In this document: piece by piece, positions 56,875 to 64,000 of the stretch
How the letters are laid out: the number at the start of each line of letters is the position of its first letter
How positions within the stretch are numbered: position 1 is the first letter of the stretch
Notes under the pieces: generated by a model
Database searches by the model: none
What the model was told of the DNA's origin: nothing
Seen by the model: only the letters and a program-made list of their open reading frames with translations
Made by a program: the position numbers and the translations under genes
Assembly (NCBI RefSeq): GCF_042697365.1
Contig: NZ_CP137605.1
Source of the DNA: Brucella pseudintermedia
Lineage (GTDB): Bacteria; Pseudomonadota; Alphaproteobacteria; Rhizobiales; Rhizobiaceae
DNA: 64,000 nucleotides
Reading direction: 5' to 3' (one strand)

Positions 56875-57629
56875 CGTTGATGGACCTTTCGCGCGTTTCA
56901 TTCGCCTATCCCGGGGGCAAGACGGTCCTGCATGAGGTGGATCTGAAGCTTGAGACCGGAAGCAATCTCGGCATTGTCGGTGAGTCCGGTTCGGGCAAGA
57001 CGACCATGTTGAAATTGCTGCTTGGATTGCAGCGCGCCTCTTCAGGAAATGTCTCGTTTCGCGGCAATTCGCTGGACATTCGCAATCGCAGTTTCATGCG
57101 CGACTTCCGCCGTTCGGTGCAGGCGGTGTTTCAGGATCCCTATTCATCGCTCGATCCGCGTCAGCGCGTCTTTGATATTATCGCGGAACCGCTGCGGTCC
57201 CTGAAAATCCAGACCGATATTGCCCAGGCCGTTGCGCAAGCGCTTGCTTCCGTCGATCTGCCTGCGGACGCGGCTCGCCGCTATCCGCACGAATTTTCCG
57301 GCGGTCAGCGCCAGCGCATCGCCATTGCGCGGGCGATCGTCTCGAAGCCCGATCTCATCATCGCCGATGAGGTGGTGAGTGCACTCGACCTGACGACGCG
57401 TGCTCGCATCATCGAACTCATGCGCTCACTTTCAGAACGGACCACTTTCGTGGTGGTGTCGCACGACATTGCGCTGGTCGCGCTGCTATGTGAACGGCTG
57501 ATCGTTCTGGAAAAGGGCCGGATCGTGGAACAGGGTGATACGCGGGATATTCTTTCCGACCCGCAACATAGCTATACGAGGAAGCTTCTGACGAGTTTGC
57601 CGAGGATGCCCGAGCAGGCTTCTTCTTGA
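56871..57629 (+). CDS. Peptide ABC transporter ATP-binding protein (DppF type)
   Basis: A 252-residue ATPase with Walker A GESGSGKTT, Q-loop VFQDPYSSLDPR, signature FSGGQRQRIAIARAI and Walker B LIIADEVVSALD, where the usual DEP is DEV. Starts on an ATGA overlap with the DppD-type gene and ends the operon. Confidence 0.93.
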   Translation: MTLMDLSRVSFAYPGGKTVLHEVDLKLETGSNLGIVGESGSGKTTMLKLLLGLQRASSGNVSFRGNSLDIRNRSFMRDFRRSVQAVFQDPYSSLDPRQRVFDIIAEPLRSLKIQTDIAQAVAQALASVDLPADAARRYPHEFSGGQRQRIAIARAIVSKPDLIIADEVVSALDLTTRARIIELMRSLSERTTFVVVSHDIALVALLCERLIVLEKGRIVEQGDTRDILSDPQHSYTRKLLTSLPRMPEQASS

Positions 57630-57640
57630 GCTGAAACGGA

Positions 57641-57665
57641 GAAGGAGCGGCATGACCGCTCCTTC
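57641..57665. terminator. Bidirectional terminator hairpin
   Basis: A 10-bp stem GAAGGAGCGG/CCGCTCCTTC with a five-base loop between the convergent peptide-transport operon and the PTS operon. Confidence 0.8.
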
Positions 57666-57694
57666 CTTGCTGTAACCCGCAGACCGTCAAGATA

Positions 57695-57982
57695 TTACTT
57701 GCGCAGTTCAGCCTCGATCTGATCGAGAACTTGATCCTTGCCGATGCCGGTGAGGAAGGGCAATCCCTTGATGACAGGCTTGGTCACCGAAGCCGAAATA
57801 GGCGTGGTGGAAACAATGAAATCCACGTTGTCGGCCAGTGAAGCGACTTCCGTTGCCTTCGCCTGCTGGGCATTGAAGGTAAGCCCGCGCTTTTTCATTT
57901 CTTCGGTAACGGTCGCGTTCACCGCCGTGGATGTCGCCACACCTGTGCCGCAAGCGAAGAGAATTGTTTTTATTCTGGCCAT
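57695..57982 (-). CDS. PTS system IIB component, galactitol type
   Basis: A 95-residue cytoplasmic protein starting MARIKTILFACGTGVATSTAV, the PTS_IIB galactitol/fructose-type fold. Cys11 is the phosphorylated residue. It accepts phosphate from the IIA protein encoded upstream and passes it to the sugar bound by IIC. An upstream in-frame ATG (58000) adds six residues without support. Last gene of the minus-strand PTS operon. Confidence 0.9.
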   Translation of the reverse strand: MARIKTILFACGTGVATSTAVNATVTEEMKKRGLTFNAQQAKATEVASLADNVDFIVSTTPISASVTKPVIKGLPFLTGIGKDQVLDQIEAELRK

Positions 57983-58016
57983 GGGTTCCTCCAGGTTCAA
58001 TTATTGAGAGCGCGTT

Positions 58017-58478
58017 TCACTGCAACGCGGATTGGACGTCTTCCAGCGTGCGCGCCGCTTTCAGCCTGTCGAGTGCGTCAGCATCCTGTATGGTCGCCAT
58101 AATCTGCTGCAGGGTTTCAATCTGTTTGTCCTTGTCATTGATGGCAAGCAAAAAGACGAATCCAACGGGAACAGCTTCTTCAGGGTCTTCCATATTGGCA
58201 AATTCAATTGGTGATCTCAGTGTCGCCAAGGCAATTCCGGCCTTGAGGACATGCTCGGGGTCGGTGTGAGGCACGGCGACATTCTCGTCGCGCTCAAGCG
58301 GCAGTCCCGTTGGCATCGACAGTTCACGGCTGACAACGGCGTCGGCATAGCTCGCCTTTACATAGCCGAGCTTTTCCAGCTTGCCTGCGAGTATGCGGAT
58401 GATTTCTTCATTGGTTTTTGCTTCGCTCTGAAGCTCGATTGCTTGCGGGTCGAGAAAATCTATCAGGCCGGCTGCCAT
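58017..58478 (-). CDS. PTS system IIA component, mannitol/galactitol/Ntr type
   Basis: From MAAGLIDFLDPQ the protein has 153 residues, the size of a lone EIIA domain of the PTS_EIIA_2 family. The phosphorylated histidine is His71 in VAVPHTD. GGAG lies seven bases before ATG 58478; the longer frame to 58661 overlaps the IIC gene. It is not EIIA-Ntr because it is within a complete permease operon. Confidence 0.9.
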   Translation of the reverse strand: MAAGLIDFLDPQAIELQSEAKTNEEIIRILAGKLEKLGYVKASYADAVVSRELSMPTGLPLERDENVAVPHTDPEHVLKAGIALATLRSPIEFANMEDPEEAVPVGFVFLLAINDKDKQIETLQQIMATIQDADALDRLKAARTLEDVQSALQ

Positions 58479-58554
58479 TCCATTCTCCGTTATAGAAGGC
58501 CGCACGCCGATTGCGACGTGCGACTTTGATTTCTTGCGCCGATCATTGCTGAAA

Positions 58555-59964
58555 TCAGGCAGCAAATTCGTCCGCCGGTTCGTCCTCGGCGCCTGCGGCG
58601 CGTTCCCATGCCAGCGTGTTGCGACGATAGAGCATGAAAAGTGCTGCAATAACAACGGCAATCACCGCGATACCGATAGCACCAAGCCACTGGATGGCCG
58701 AGATGATGACATATGGCACCCACAGGAAACCATCGACCACGGACGTAATTTGCAGGGCGTTCTCAGGCAGCTTGAAGCCCGACGAAACGGCAGCGCTGGT
58801 GAACAGCGGTGCAAGCGCATTGGCTACATAGAAGCCGATGGCCAGCGTAATCGTTCCGACGACGACCATGCGGAACACGTTTCCCTTCAGGAGCGGCGCT
58901 GTCATGGCGACAATGAACGGAATGACCGCAAGGTCGGCGAACAGGATCACGCGGTTGCCCGGCAGGATAACTGACAGGACGATCGCAATCGGCACGAGAA
59001 TGAGCGAAGACGAAATCGCCGCAGGATGTCCGATGAGAATTGCCGAGTCGAGGCCGACGAGGAGCTCGCGGTCACCGGTGCGCTTGCGAACGAATTCCTG
59101 CGCGGCATCCGACACCGGCAACAGGCCTTCCATCAGGATTTTGACCATGCGCGGCAGAAGCAGCATGACCGCGGCAAGCGTCATGCCGGTGCCGAGAACC
59201 TTGGCGAGAACGGTGCCGAAATCACCGGCATTGTAAAATGCTATGAGCCCCAACACCAAACCGATGATCAGGCCAAGCACGACCGGTTCGCCGAACACGC
59301 CGAAGCGGCGTTCGATGGTTTCGGTGCTGATATTGATTTTGTTGATGCCGGGAATGCGGTCCATGATCCAGTTGAGGATGATCGCAATCGGCAGAATCTG
59401 CGCGGAAGCCAGATGCGGCACGGAAACGCCCGGCACGCCATAAAATTGCTGGACGGCGCGCGCGGACCAGTCTGCAAACAACAGGGATAGAGCGGCAACG
59501 AGTGCTGCAATGATGATGCCGTAGGCGAGGTTGTCCGTTGCAGCGACGACCAGTGAGCCGACAAAGGCAAAGTGCCAGAAATTCCACACGTCCACGTTCA
59601 GCGTGCGCGTCCAGCGCAGCAGCAGAAGCGCGATGTTGACCAGAATGCCGACCGGAATGACCCACAACCCAACCGACGATCCAAAAGCGATGGCCGCAGC
59701 CGACGGCCAGCCGACATCGACAATATCGCGCTTGATGCCGGTATTGGTGACGATTGCCTGCGCCACTTCACCGATGGAGGTGAACATGAGGCCCAGAACC
59801 AGATTGATGCCGATGAAAGCCACACCGATGGTCACGGCTGCGCGGAAGGCTTTGCCCACTTTCGCGCCGAGTATGACGGCAATGATGAAAATGACGATGG
59901 GCAGCAGAACCGTTGCCCCAAGTGTGTCGATAGCCGACTTCAGCCCGCTCAGAAATGCGTCCAT
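58555..59964 (-). CDS. PTS system IIC component, GatC family
   Basis: A 469-residue membrane protein of the EIIC-GAT family (galactitol type) with about ten to twelve helices; the GVPGVSVPHLAS and ETIERRFGVFGEP segments are family motifs. It imports and phosphorylates a polyol together with IIA and IIB. No EI or HPr gene is in the window. First gene of its operon, divergent from the DRL-like gene, with 280 bases of shared regulatory DNA. Confidence 0.92.
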   Translation of the reverse strand: MDAFLSGLKSAIDTLGATVLLPIVIFIIAVILGAKVGKAFRAAVTIGVAFIGINLVLGLMFTSIGEVAQAIVTNTGIKRDIVDVGWPSAAAIAFGSSVGLWVIPVGILVNIALLLLRWTRTLNVDVWNFWHFAFVGSLVVAATDNLAYGIIIAALVAALSLLFADWSARAVQQFYGVPGVSVPHLASAQILPIAIILNWIMDRIPGINKINISTETIERRFGVFGEPVVLGLIIGLVLGLIAFYNAGDFGTVLAKVLGTGMTLAAVMLLLPRMVKILMEGLLPVSDAAQEFVRKRTGDRELLVGLDSAILIGHPAAISSSLILVPIAIVLSVILPGNRVILFADLAVIPFIVAMTAPLLKGNVFRMVVVGTITLAIGFYVANALAPLFTSAAVSSGFKLPENALQITSVVDGFLWVPYVIISAIQWLGAIGIAVIAVVIAALFMLYRRNTLAWERAAGAEDEPADEFAA

Positions 59965-60073
59965 TTATTTCTCCTCCCCCCGGCGCACTTTCCCAAAGTG
60001 CACCGAGCTAACAGAACGCCATTATTAGCTCGCACGTATCGACGTTTCAAAATGTGAACGAGGCGAAACGGCA

Positions 60074-60083
60074 GAACATTTGT
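60074..60083. promoter_or_regulatory. Putative operator, PTS side
   Basis: GAACATTTGT is an exact inverted copy of ACAAATGTTC at 60173-60182. It stands 110 bases upstream of the IIC start, near the PTS promoter region. Confidence 0.5.
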
Positions 60084-60161
60084 ATTCTATATCAAACTAA
60101 AGTTGAATAACAATATGATATCTGGAGGCGCGCGCCCGCGGCAATCGAATGAACACACGTA

Positions 60162-60189
60162 TTGACTTAAAAACAAATGTTCATTAATC
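60162..60189 (+). promoter_or_regulatory. Candidate promoter and operator of the DRL operon
   Basis: TTGACT at 60162-60167 and TTAATC at 60184-60189 are spaced 16 bases. ACAAATGTTC (60173-60182), the second operator copy, lies in the spacer, where a bound regulator would stop RNA polymerase. Confidence 0.5.
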
Positions 60190-60244
60190 GATAGGTGTCA
60201 GAGGAGACTGCGAGAATTTTTGCAGGCAGGTTCAGGAGGAAGCG

Positions 60245-61564
60245 ATGGCAACCAATGTGGCGTTGACAGGTTTGGCGCGTGACATGCAGGCGCGCGCGGA
60301 TAGCGGGCGGCCGATCCGTATCGGACTGATTGGTTCCGGCGAAATGGGCACCGATATCGTCACGCGCGTTGCGCATATGCCGGGCATCGAGGTTGGCGCC
60401 ATCTCCGAACTGCGCATTCCCAATGCCCTGAAAGCCGTCGATATTGCTTTTCAGGAAGAAGGCCATGGCCGCGAGGTTTCTACCGCTTCCGATCTGACTG
60501 CCGCCATGGAGGCGCACAAGATCGCCGTCACCGACAATGCCGACCTGATCCTCGAAAACGACCTTATCGACGTCGTGATCGATGCGACCGGGGTTCCGGC
60601 TGTCGGCGCCGAAATCGGCCTGCGCGCCATGGAGCATGGCAAGCATCTCGTCATGATGAATGTCGAAGCGGACGTGACGATCGGCGCTTACCTGAAAGCG
60701 GAAGCCGAACGTCTCGGCGTCACCTATTCGCTGGGAGCTGGCGATGAGCCGTCATCCTGCATGGAACTGATCGAGTTCGTGACCGCCATGGGCCATCCGA
60801 TTGTGGCGGCGGGCAAGGGCAAGAACAATCCTCTCAACATCGATGCTATTCCCGACCAATATATGGAAGAAGCCACACGCCGTAACATGAATGTCCGCAT
60901 GTTGGTGGAATTCGTCGATGGTTCGAAAACCATGGTCGAAATGGCCGCCATTGCCAACGCCACGGGTCTTGTCCCGGACAAGGCTGGCATGCACGGCCCC
61001 GCCGCAACGCTCGACCAGCTCAACAAGACACTGATCCCCGAAAAGGACGGCGGCGTGCTTTCGAAGGTCGGAGTGGTAGATTATTCCATCGGCAAGGGCG
61101 TAGCGCCGGGCGTGTTTGTCGTGGCCGACATGTCGCATCCGCGTATTTCCGAACGCATGGAAGACTTGAAAATGGGCAAGGGTCCATATTTTACATTCCA
61201 TCGCCCCTATCACCTGACGTCCCTCGAAGTGCCGCTGACCTGCGCCCGCGTGGTGCTCTACGGCAAGCCGGACATGGTGCCGCTTTCAAAGCCGGTCGCG
61301 GAAGTGGCTGCGCTTGCAAAAAAGGACATGCAGCCGGGTGAAAAGCTCGATGCCATTGGCGAATATTGCTACCGCGCGTGGATCATGACGTCCGGCGAAG
61401 CACGTAGCGCGCACGCGATCCCATGCGGGCTTCTGCAAGGCGGCAGCGTGACCAGGCCGATCAAGAAAGGCGAGCTCATCACCTACGATAATGCGGCTGT
61501 GGCTCCCGGTTCCAGGATTGCGGAGCTGCGCGCTCGTCAAGACAAGCTCGTTTACGGGGCGTAA
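60245..61564 (+). CDS. COG4091 oxidoreductase, DXR-like (DRL) family
   Basis: A 439-residue protein with an N-terminal NAD(P)-binding domain (GLIGSGEMG at 27-35), the homoserine-dehydrogenase-like catalytic part (GAGDEPSS, GKGKNNPLN) and a C-terminal SAF domain. From memory it is very close to the Brucella DRL protein, which converts 1-deoxy-D-xylulose 5-phosphate to 2-C-methyl-D-erythritol 4-phosphate in place of DXR. Here it leads a catabolic-looking operon with an acyloin-dehydrogenase E1/E2 and faces a PTS, so it may work in the oxidative direction. AGGAGG precedes the ATG. Confidence 0.8.
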   Translation: MATNVALTGLARDMQARADSGRPIRIGLIGSGEMGTDIVTRVAHMPGIEVGAISELRIPNALKAVDIAFQEEGHGREVSTASDLTAAMEAHKIAVTDNADLILENDLIDVVIDATGVPAVGAEIGLRAMEHGKHLVMMNVEADVTIGAYLKAEAERLGVTYSLGAGDEPSSCMELIEFVTAMGHPIVAAGKGKNNPLNIDAIPDQYMEEATRRNMNVRMLVEFVDGSKTMVEMAAIANATGLVPDKAGMHGPAATLDQLNKTLIPEKDGGVLSKVGVVDYSIGKGVAPGVFVVADMSHPRISERMEDLKMGKGPYFTFHRPYHLTSLEVPLTCARVVLYGKPDMVPLSKPVAEVAALAKKDMQPGEKLDAIGEYCYRAWIMTSGEARSAHAIPCGLLQGGSVTRPIKKGELITYDNAAVAPGSRIAELRARQDKLVYGA

Positions 61565-61575
61565 GGACAAACACC

Positions 61576-62613
61576 ATGGTTCAAGCCAAAAAAGTTGAGC
61601 CGCAGGATACGGGCGACCGCCACAACCTGCCTTATGCCTTCCGCACCTATTCGCCGGATCAGCTGAAAGAAGCGCTGCACAAGATGTATCTCATCAGGCG
61701 CTTTGAAGAGGGGGCGGAGGAAAGCTACACGCGTGGCCTCATTCACGGAACGATGCATCTTTCCATCGGGCAGGAAGCAAGCGCGATGGGCTCCTGTCTG
61801 CCGCTCAACGATGACGACATGATCACGTCCACCCATCGCGGTCATGGCCACTGCATCGCCAAGGGCGCGGACGTGAAGCGCATGTTTGCCGAGTTCTTCG
61901 GCAAGGAAACCGGCTATTGCAAGGGCCGTGGCGGCTCCATGCATATCGCCGATGTTTCCAAGGGAAACCTTGGCGCGAACGGTATTGTCGGCGGCGGCAT
62001 TCCGATTGCGGTCGGCGCTGCGCTTTCCGCCAAGAAACAGAAAAACGGCAAGGTTGTCGTGTCGTTTTTCGGGGATGGCGCGAACAATGAGGGGGCTTTC
62101 CACGAAGCCCTCAATATGGCGTCGGTCTGGAAGCTTCCGGTCGTTTTCGTGTGCGAAAACAACGGTTACGGCATGTCCACCTCGACCAAGCGCTCGACAG
62201 CGGTTGCCAATGTCGCCGACCGTGCATCGGCCTACAACATGCCGGGCGTGATCGTGGACGGCAATAATCTGTCCGAAGTGGCGGAGGCCGTCAGCGAGGC
62301 CACCCAACGCGCGCGGCGCGGCGACGGGCCAACGCTGATTGAAAACAAGACTTACCGTATTAGGGGCCATTCCAAGAGCGACCGCAACCGTTATCGCACC
62401 AAGGAAGAAATCGAGCATTGGCAGAATGATCGCGATCCGATCGCGCATTTCGAGGCCGATCTGAAAGCCTACGGCTTCATCGACGATGCCGAGATCGAGG
62501 CGATACGTGCGGAAGTGGAGAAGGAAATCGCCGAGGCGATTGAATTCGCCAAGAACAGCCCCGCGCCCGACCTGACCAACCTGACCCGCGACGTTTACAC
62601 GGACGATATTTGA
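61576..62613 (+). CDS. Thiamine-diphosphate dehydrogenase E1 alpha (acetoin/pyruvate dehydrogenase type)
   Basis: A 345-residue E1 alpha with TPP motif GDGANNEGAFHEALN (166-180) and the THRGHGHCIAKGAD and GRGGSMHIAD segments of AcoA/PdhA proteins. With E1 beta it would decarboxylate a 2-oxo acid or cleave an acyloin and pass the acyl group to E2. It starts 11 bases after the DRL-like gene, so the two are co-expressed, which is unusual for a housekeeping PDH. Confidence 0.9.
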   Translation: MVQAKKVEPQDTGDRHNLPYAFRTYSPDQLKEALHKMYLIRRFEEGAEESYTRGLIHGTMHLSIGQEASAMGSCLPLNDDDMITSTHRGHGHCIAKGADVKRMFAEFFGKETGYCKGRGGSMHIADVSKGNLGANGIVGGGIPIAVGAALSAKKQKNGKVVVSFFGDGANNEGAFHEALNMASVWKLPVVFVCENNGYGMSTSTKRSTAVANVADRASAYNMPGVIVDGNNLSEVAEAVSEATQRARRGDGPTLIENKTYRIRGHSKSDRNRYRTKEEIEHWQNDRDPIAHFEADLKAYGFIDDAEIEAIRAEVEKEIAEAIEFAKNSPAPDLTNLTRDVYTDDI

Positions 62614-62615
62614 AC

Positions 62616-63614
62616 ATGGACGCGACAATCCGTGAGTTGAGCTATTCGCAAGCTATCCAGGAAGCCATGGCGATTGCCATGGAGCGCGACGACCGCGTGT
62701 TTCTGATGGGCGAAGATATTGGCGTCTATGGCGGCGCATTTCAGGTGACCGGCGATCTTGTCCATCGTTTCGGTGAAGACCGGGTCATGGATACGCCGAT
62801 TTCGGAACTGGGCGGCGCTGGCGTGGCTGTCGGCGCAGCGCTGACCGGCATGCGGCCGATTTTCGAGTTCCAGTTTTCCGACTTTGCAGCGCTTGGTATG
62901 GAGCAGATCGTCAATCAGGCGGCAAAAATCCGCTACATGCTCGGCGGCGCTGTGTCGGTGCCGCTGGTCATGCGCTTTCCGGCAGGCTCTGGGACGGGCG
63001 CCGCAGCGCAGCATAGCCAGAGTCTGGAAGCGTGGCTCGGGCACATTCCGGGTCTCAAGGTCCTGCAGCCTTCGACGCCGCATGACGCCAAGGGCATGTT
63101 GCTCGCTGCCGTTGAAGACCCGGACCCCGTGATGATCTTTGAGCACAAGCTGCTCTACAAGATGAAAGGCCCGGTCCCCGAAGGTTTCTACACCGTTCCC
63201 ATCGGAAGGGCGGAGGTGGTCCGCGAAGGGCGCGACCTGACCATCGTCGCAACCGCCATCATGGTGCACAAGGCGCTTGATGCGGCCGCTGAACTGGCAA
63301 AGGAAGGTATCGATGTTGAGGTGATTGATCTGCGCACCGTGCGTCCGATCGATCGCGAAACCATCATCGAAAGCGTCAAGAAGACGTCGAGGCTGCTCTG
63401 CGTTTATGAGGCGGTGAAGACGCTTGGCATCGGTGCCGAAATTTCCGCTATCGTAGCGGAAAGCGAAGCTTTCGATTACCTCGATGCGCCAATCGTGCGT
63501 CTTGGCGGCGCCGAAACGCCAATTCCTTATAATCCCGACCTCGAACGCGCGACAGTGCCACAGGTGCCCGACATTCTGAAAAGCGCTCGCGATCTGGTTA
63601 GGGGAGTGCGCTGA
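62616..63614 (+). CDS. Thiamine-diphosphate dehydrogenase E1 beta (acetoin/pyruvate dehydrogenase type)
   Basis: A 332-residue transketolase-like pyrimidine-binding protein with MGEDIGVYGGAF and the DTPISELGGAGVAVG motif, then the C-terminal transketolase domain. ATG 62616 lies two bases after the E1 alpha stop; a TTG two codons earlier is also in frame. It forms the alpha2-beta2 E1 with the preceding gene product. It lacks an N-terminal lipoyl domain. Confidence 0.92.
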   Translation: MDATIRELSYSQAIQEAMAIAMERDDRVFLMGEDIGVYGGAFQVTGDLVHRFGEDRVMDTPISELGGAGVAVGAALTGMRPIFEFQFSDFAALGMEQIVNQAAKIRYMLGGAVSVPLVMRFPAGSGTGAAAQHSQSLEAWLGHIPGLKVLQPSTPHDAKGMLLAAVEDPDPVMIFEHKLLYKMKGPVPEGFYTVPIGRAEVVREGRDLTIVATAIMVHKALDAAAELAKEGIDVEVIDLRTVRPIDRETIIESVKKTSRLLCVYEAVKTLGIGAEISAIVAESEAFDYLDAPIVRLGGAETPIPYNPDLERATVPQVPDILKSARDLVRGVR

Positions 63615-63616
63615 CC

Positions 63617-64000
63617 ATGGCCGTGGAAGTCATTCTCCCCAAGGTCGATATGGATATGGAGACGGGCCAGATTTCGCGATGGTACGCCAAGGATGGCGAT
63701 ACGGTCACGAAAGGCCAGCTTCTCTTTGAAATCGAGACCGACAAGGCTGCGATGGAAGTCGAAGCGCCCGCATCGGGCATCATCGCAGACATCAGCGCGG
63801 CGGAAGGGACGGTCGTGCCTGTCGGTCAGGCCGTCGCCTGGATTTATGAAGAAGGCGAAGAGCGCAGCGGCAAGCCCGCAGCGGTTGCCGAAGAGCCGAT
63901 TGCTGCTGCGCCCGTAGATGGGGCAATCGAAACAGCTCCGCCGAGCGATCTCGATTCCAAGTCCTCCCAAGACGATGAACGGCATTCAACCGGGAAGGTG
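63617..64000 (+). CDS. Dihydrolipoyl acyltransferase E2, N-terminal part (runs out of the window)
   Basis: The first 128 residues are visible: a lipoyl domain (1-78) with the lipoylated Lys43 in ETDKAAMEVEAP, then an Ala/Pro/acidic linker. The peripheral-subunit-binding and catalytic domains lie beyond the window. It would take the acyl group from E1 to CoA. The start is two bases after the E1 beta stop. Confidence 0.9.
   Translation, partial: MAVEVILPKVDMDMETGQISRWYAKDGDTVTKGQLLFEIETDKAAMEVEAPASGIIADISAAEGTVVPVGQAVAWIYEEGEERSGKPAAVAEEPIAAAPVDGAIETAPPSDLDSKSSQDDERHSTGKV

Overview
The window looks like part of a replicon of an alphaproteobacterium of the Brucellaceae (Brucella/Ochrobactrum group). 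This rests on the 16S rRNA sequence, an rrn operon laid out as 16S, tRNA-Ile, tRNA-Ala, 23S, 5S, tRNA-fMet, an intervening sequence near the 5' end of the 23S gene, a type II glutamine synthetase behind a sigma-54 promoter, and protein sequences that read as Brucella/Ochrobactrum homologues. Part of the 16S (about 5030-5130) differs from the Brucella/O. anthropi sequence as I remember it, so I do not name a species. I see no insertion sequence, phage or CRISPR array.

Region 1 (1-4200) holds zinc homeostasis genes: the end of znuA, a clear Zur box, a DUF4198 periplasmic protein and a COG0523 GTPase. An Rrf2 regulator and a BadF/N-acetylglucosamine-kinase-type kinase follow. Region 2 (4300-10800) is one rrn operon, followed by a partial second copy of the tRNA-fMet 3' end and two terminators. 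Region 3 (11000-20650) carries a methyltransferase, the phosphoketolase/acetate kinase pair, two small stress-type genes, a FUSC exporter with its MarR regulator and a 26-bp palindrome, a Kef-type antiporter and a dual-specificity phosphatase.

Region 4 (20850-57630) is nutrient uptake. (a) A LacI regulator faces a ribose-type ABC transporter with two permeases plus DhaK/DhaL, which suggests import and phosphorylation of dihydroxyacetone or a related keto-sugar. (b) Next come a Pit phosphate transporter and glnII. (c) A polyamine/opine-type ABC transporter is joined to an HpaI-type aldolase, a nitrilase-family amidase, an RraA-like protein and a LysR regulator. (d) An AraC regulator precedes a maltose-type ABC transporter with a xylitol-dehydrogenase-like enzyme. 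(e) A second ribose-type ABC transporter follows. (f) A full peptide ABC transporter is divergent from an M24 Xaa-Pro-type peptidase. All five ABC substrate-binding genes are followed directly by a strong RNA hairpin before the next gene.

Region 5 (57690-64000) is the most interesting. A galactitol-type PTS (separate IIB, IIA and IIC genes) is divergent from a COG4091 oxidoreductase that closely resembles the Brucella DXR-like enzyme DRL. An acetoin-dehydrogenase-type E1 alpha, E1 beta and lipoyl E2 (cut by the window end) follow it. Taken together, these genes could form a route in which a branched polyol such as 2-C-methyl-D-erythritol is phosphorylated on entry to MEP, oxidised by DRL running backwards to 1-deoxy-D-xylulose 5-phosphate, an acyloin, and cleaved to acetyl-CoA plus glyceraldehyde 3-phosphate. 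This is inference from gene families and chemistry, not a demonstrated pathway.
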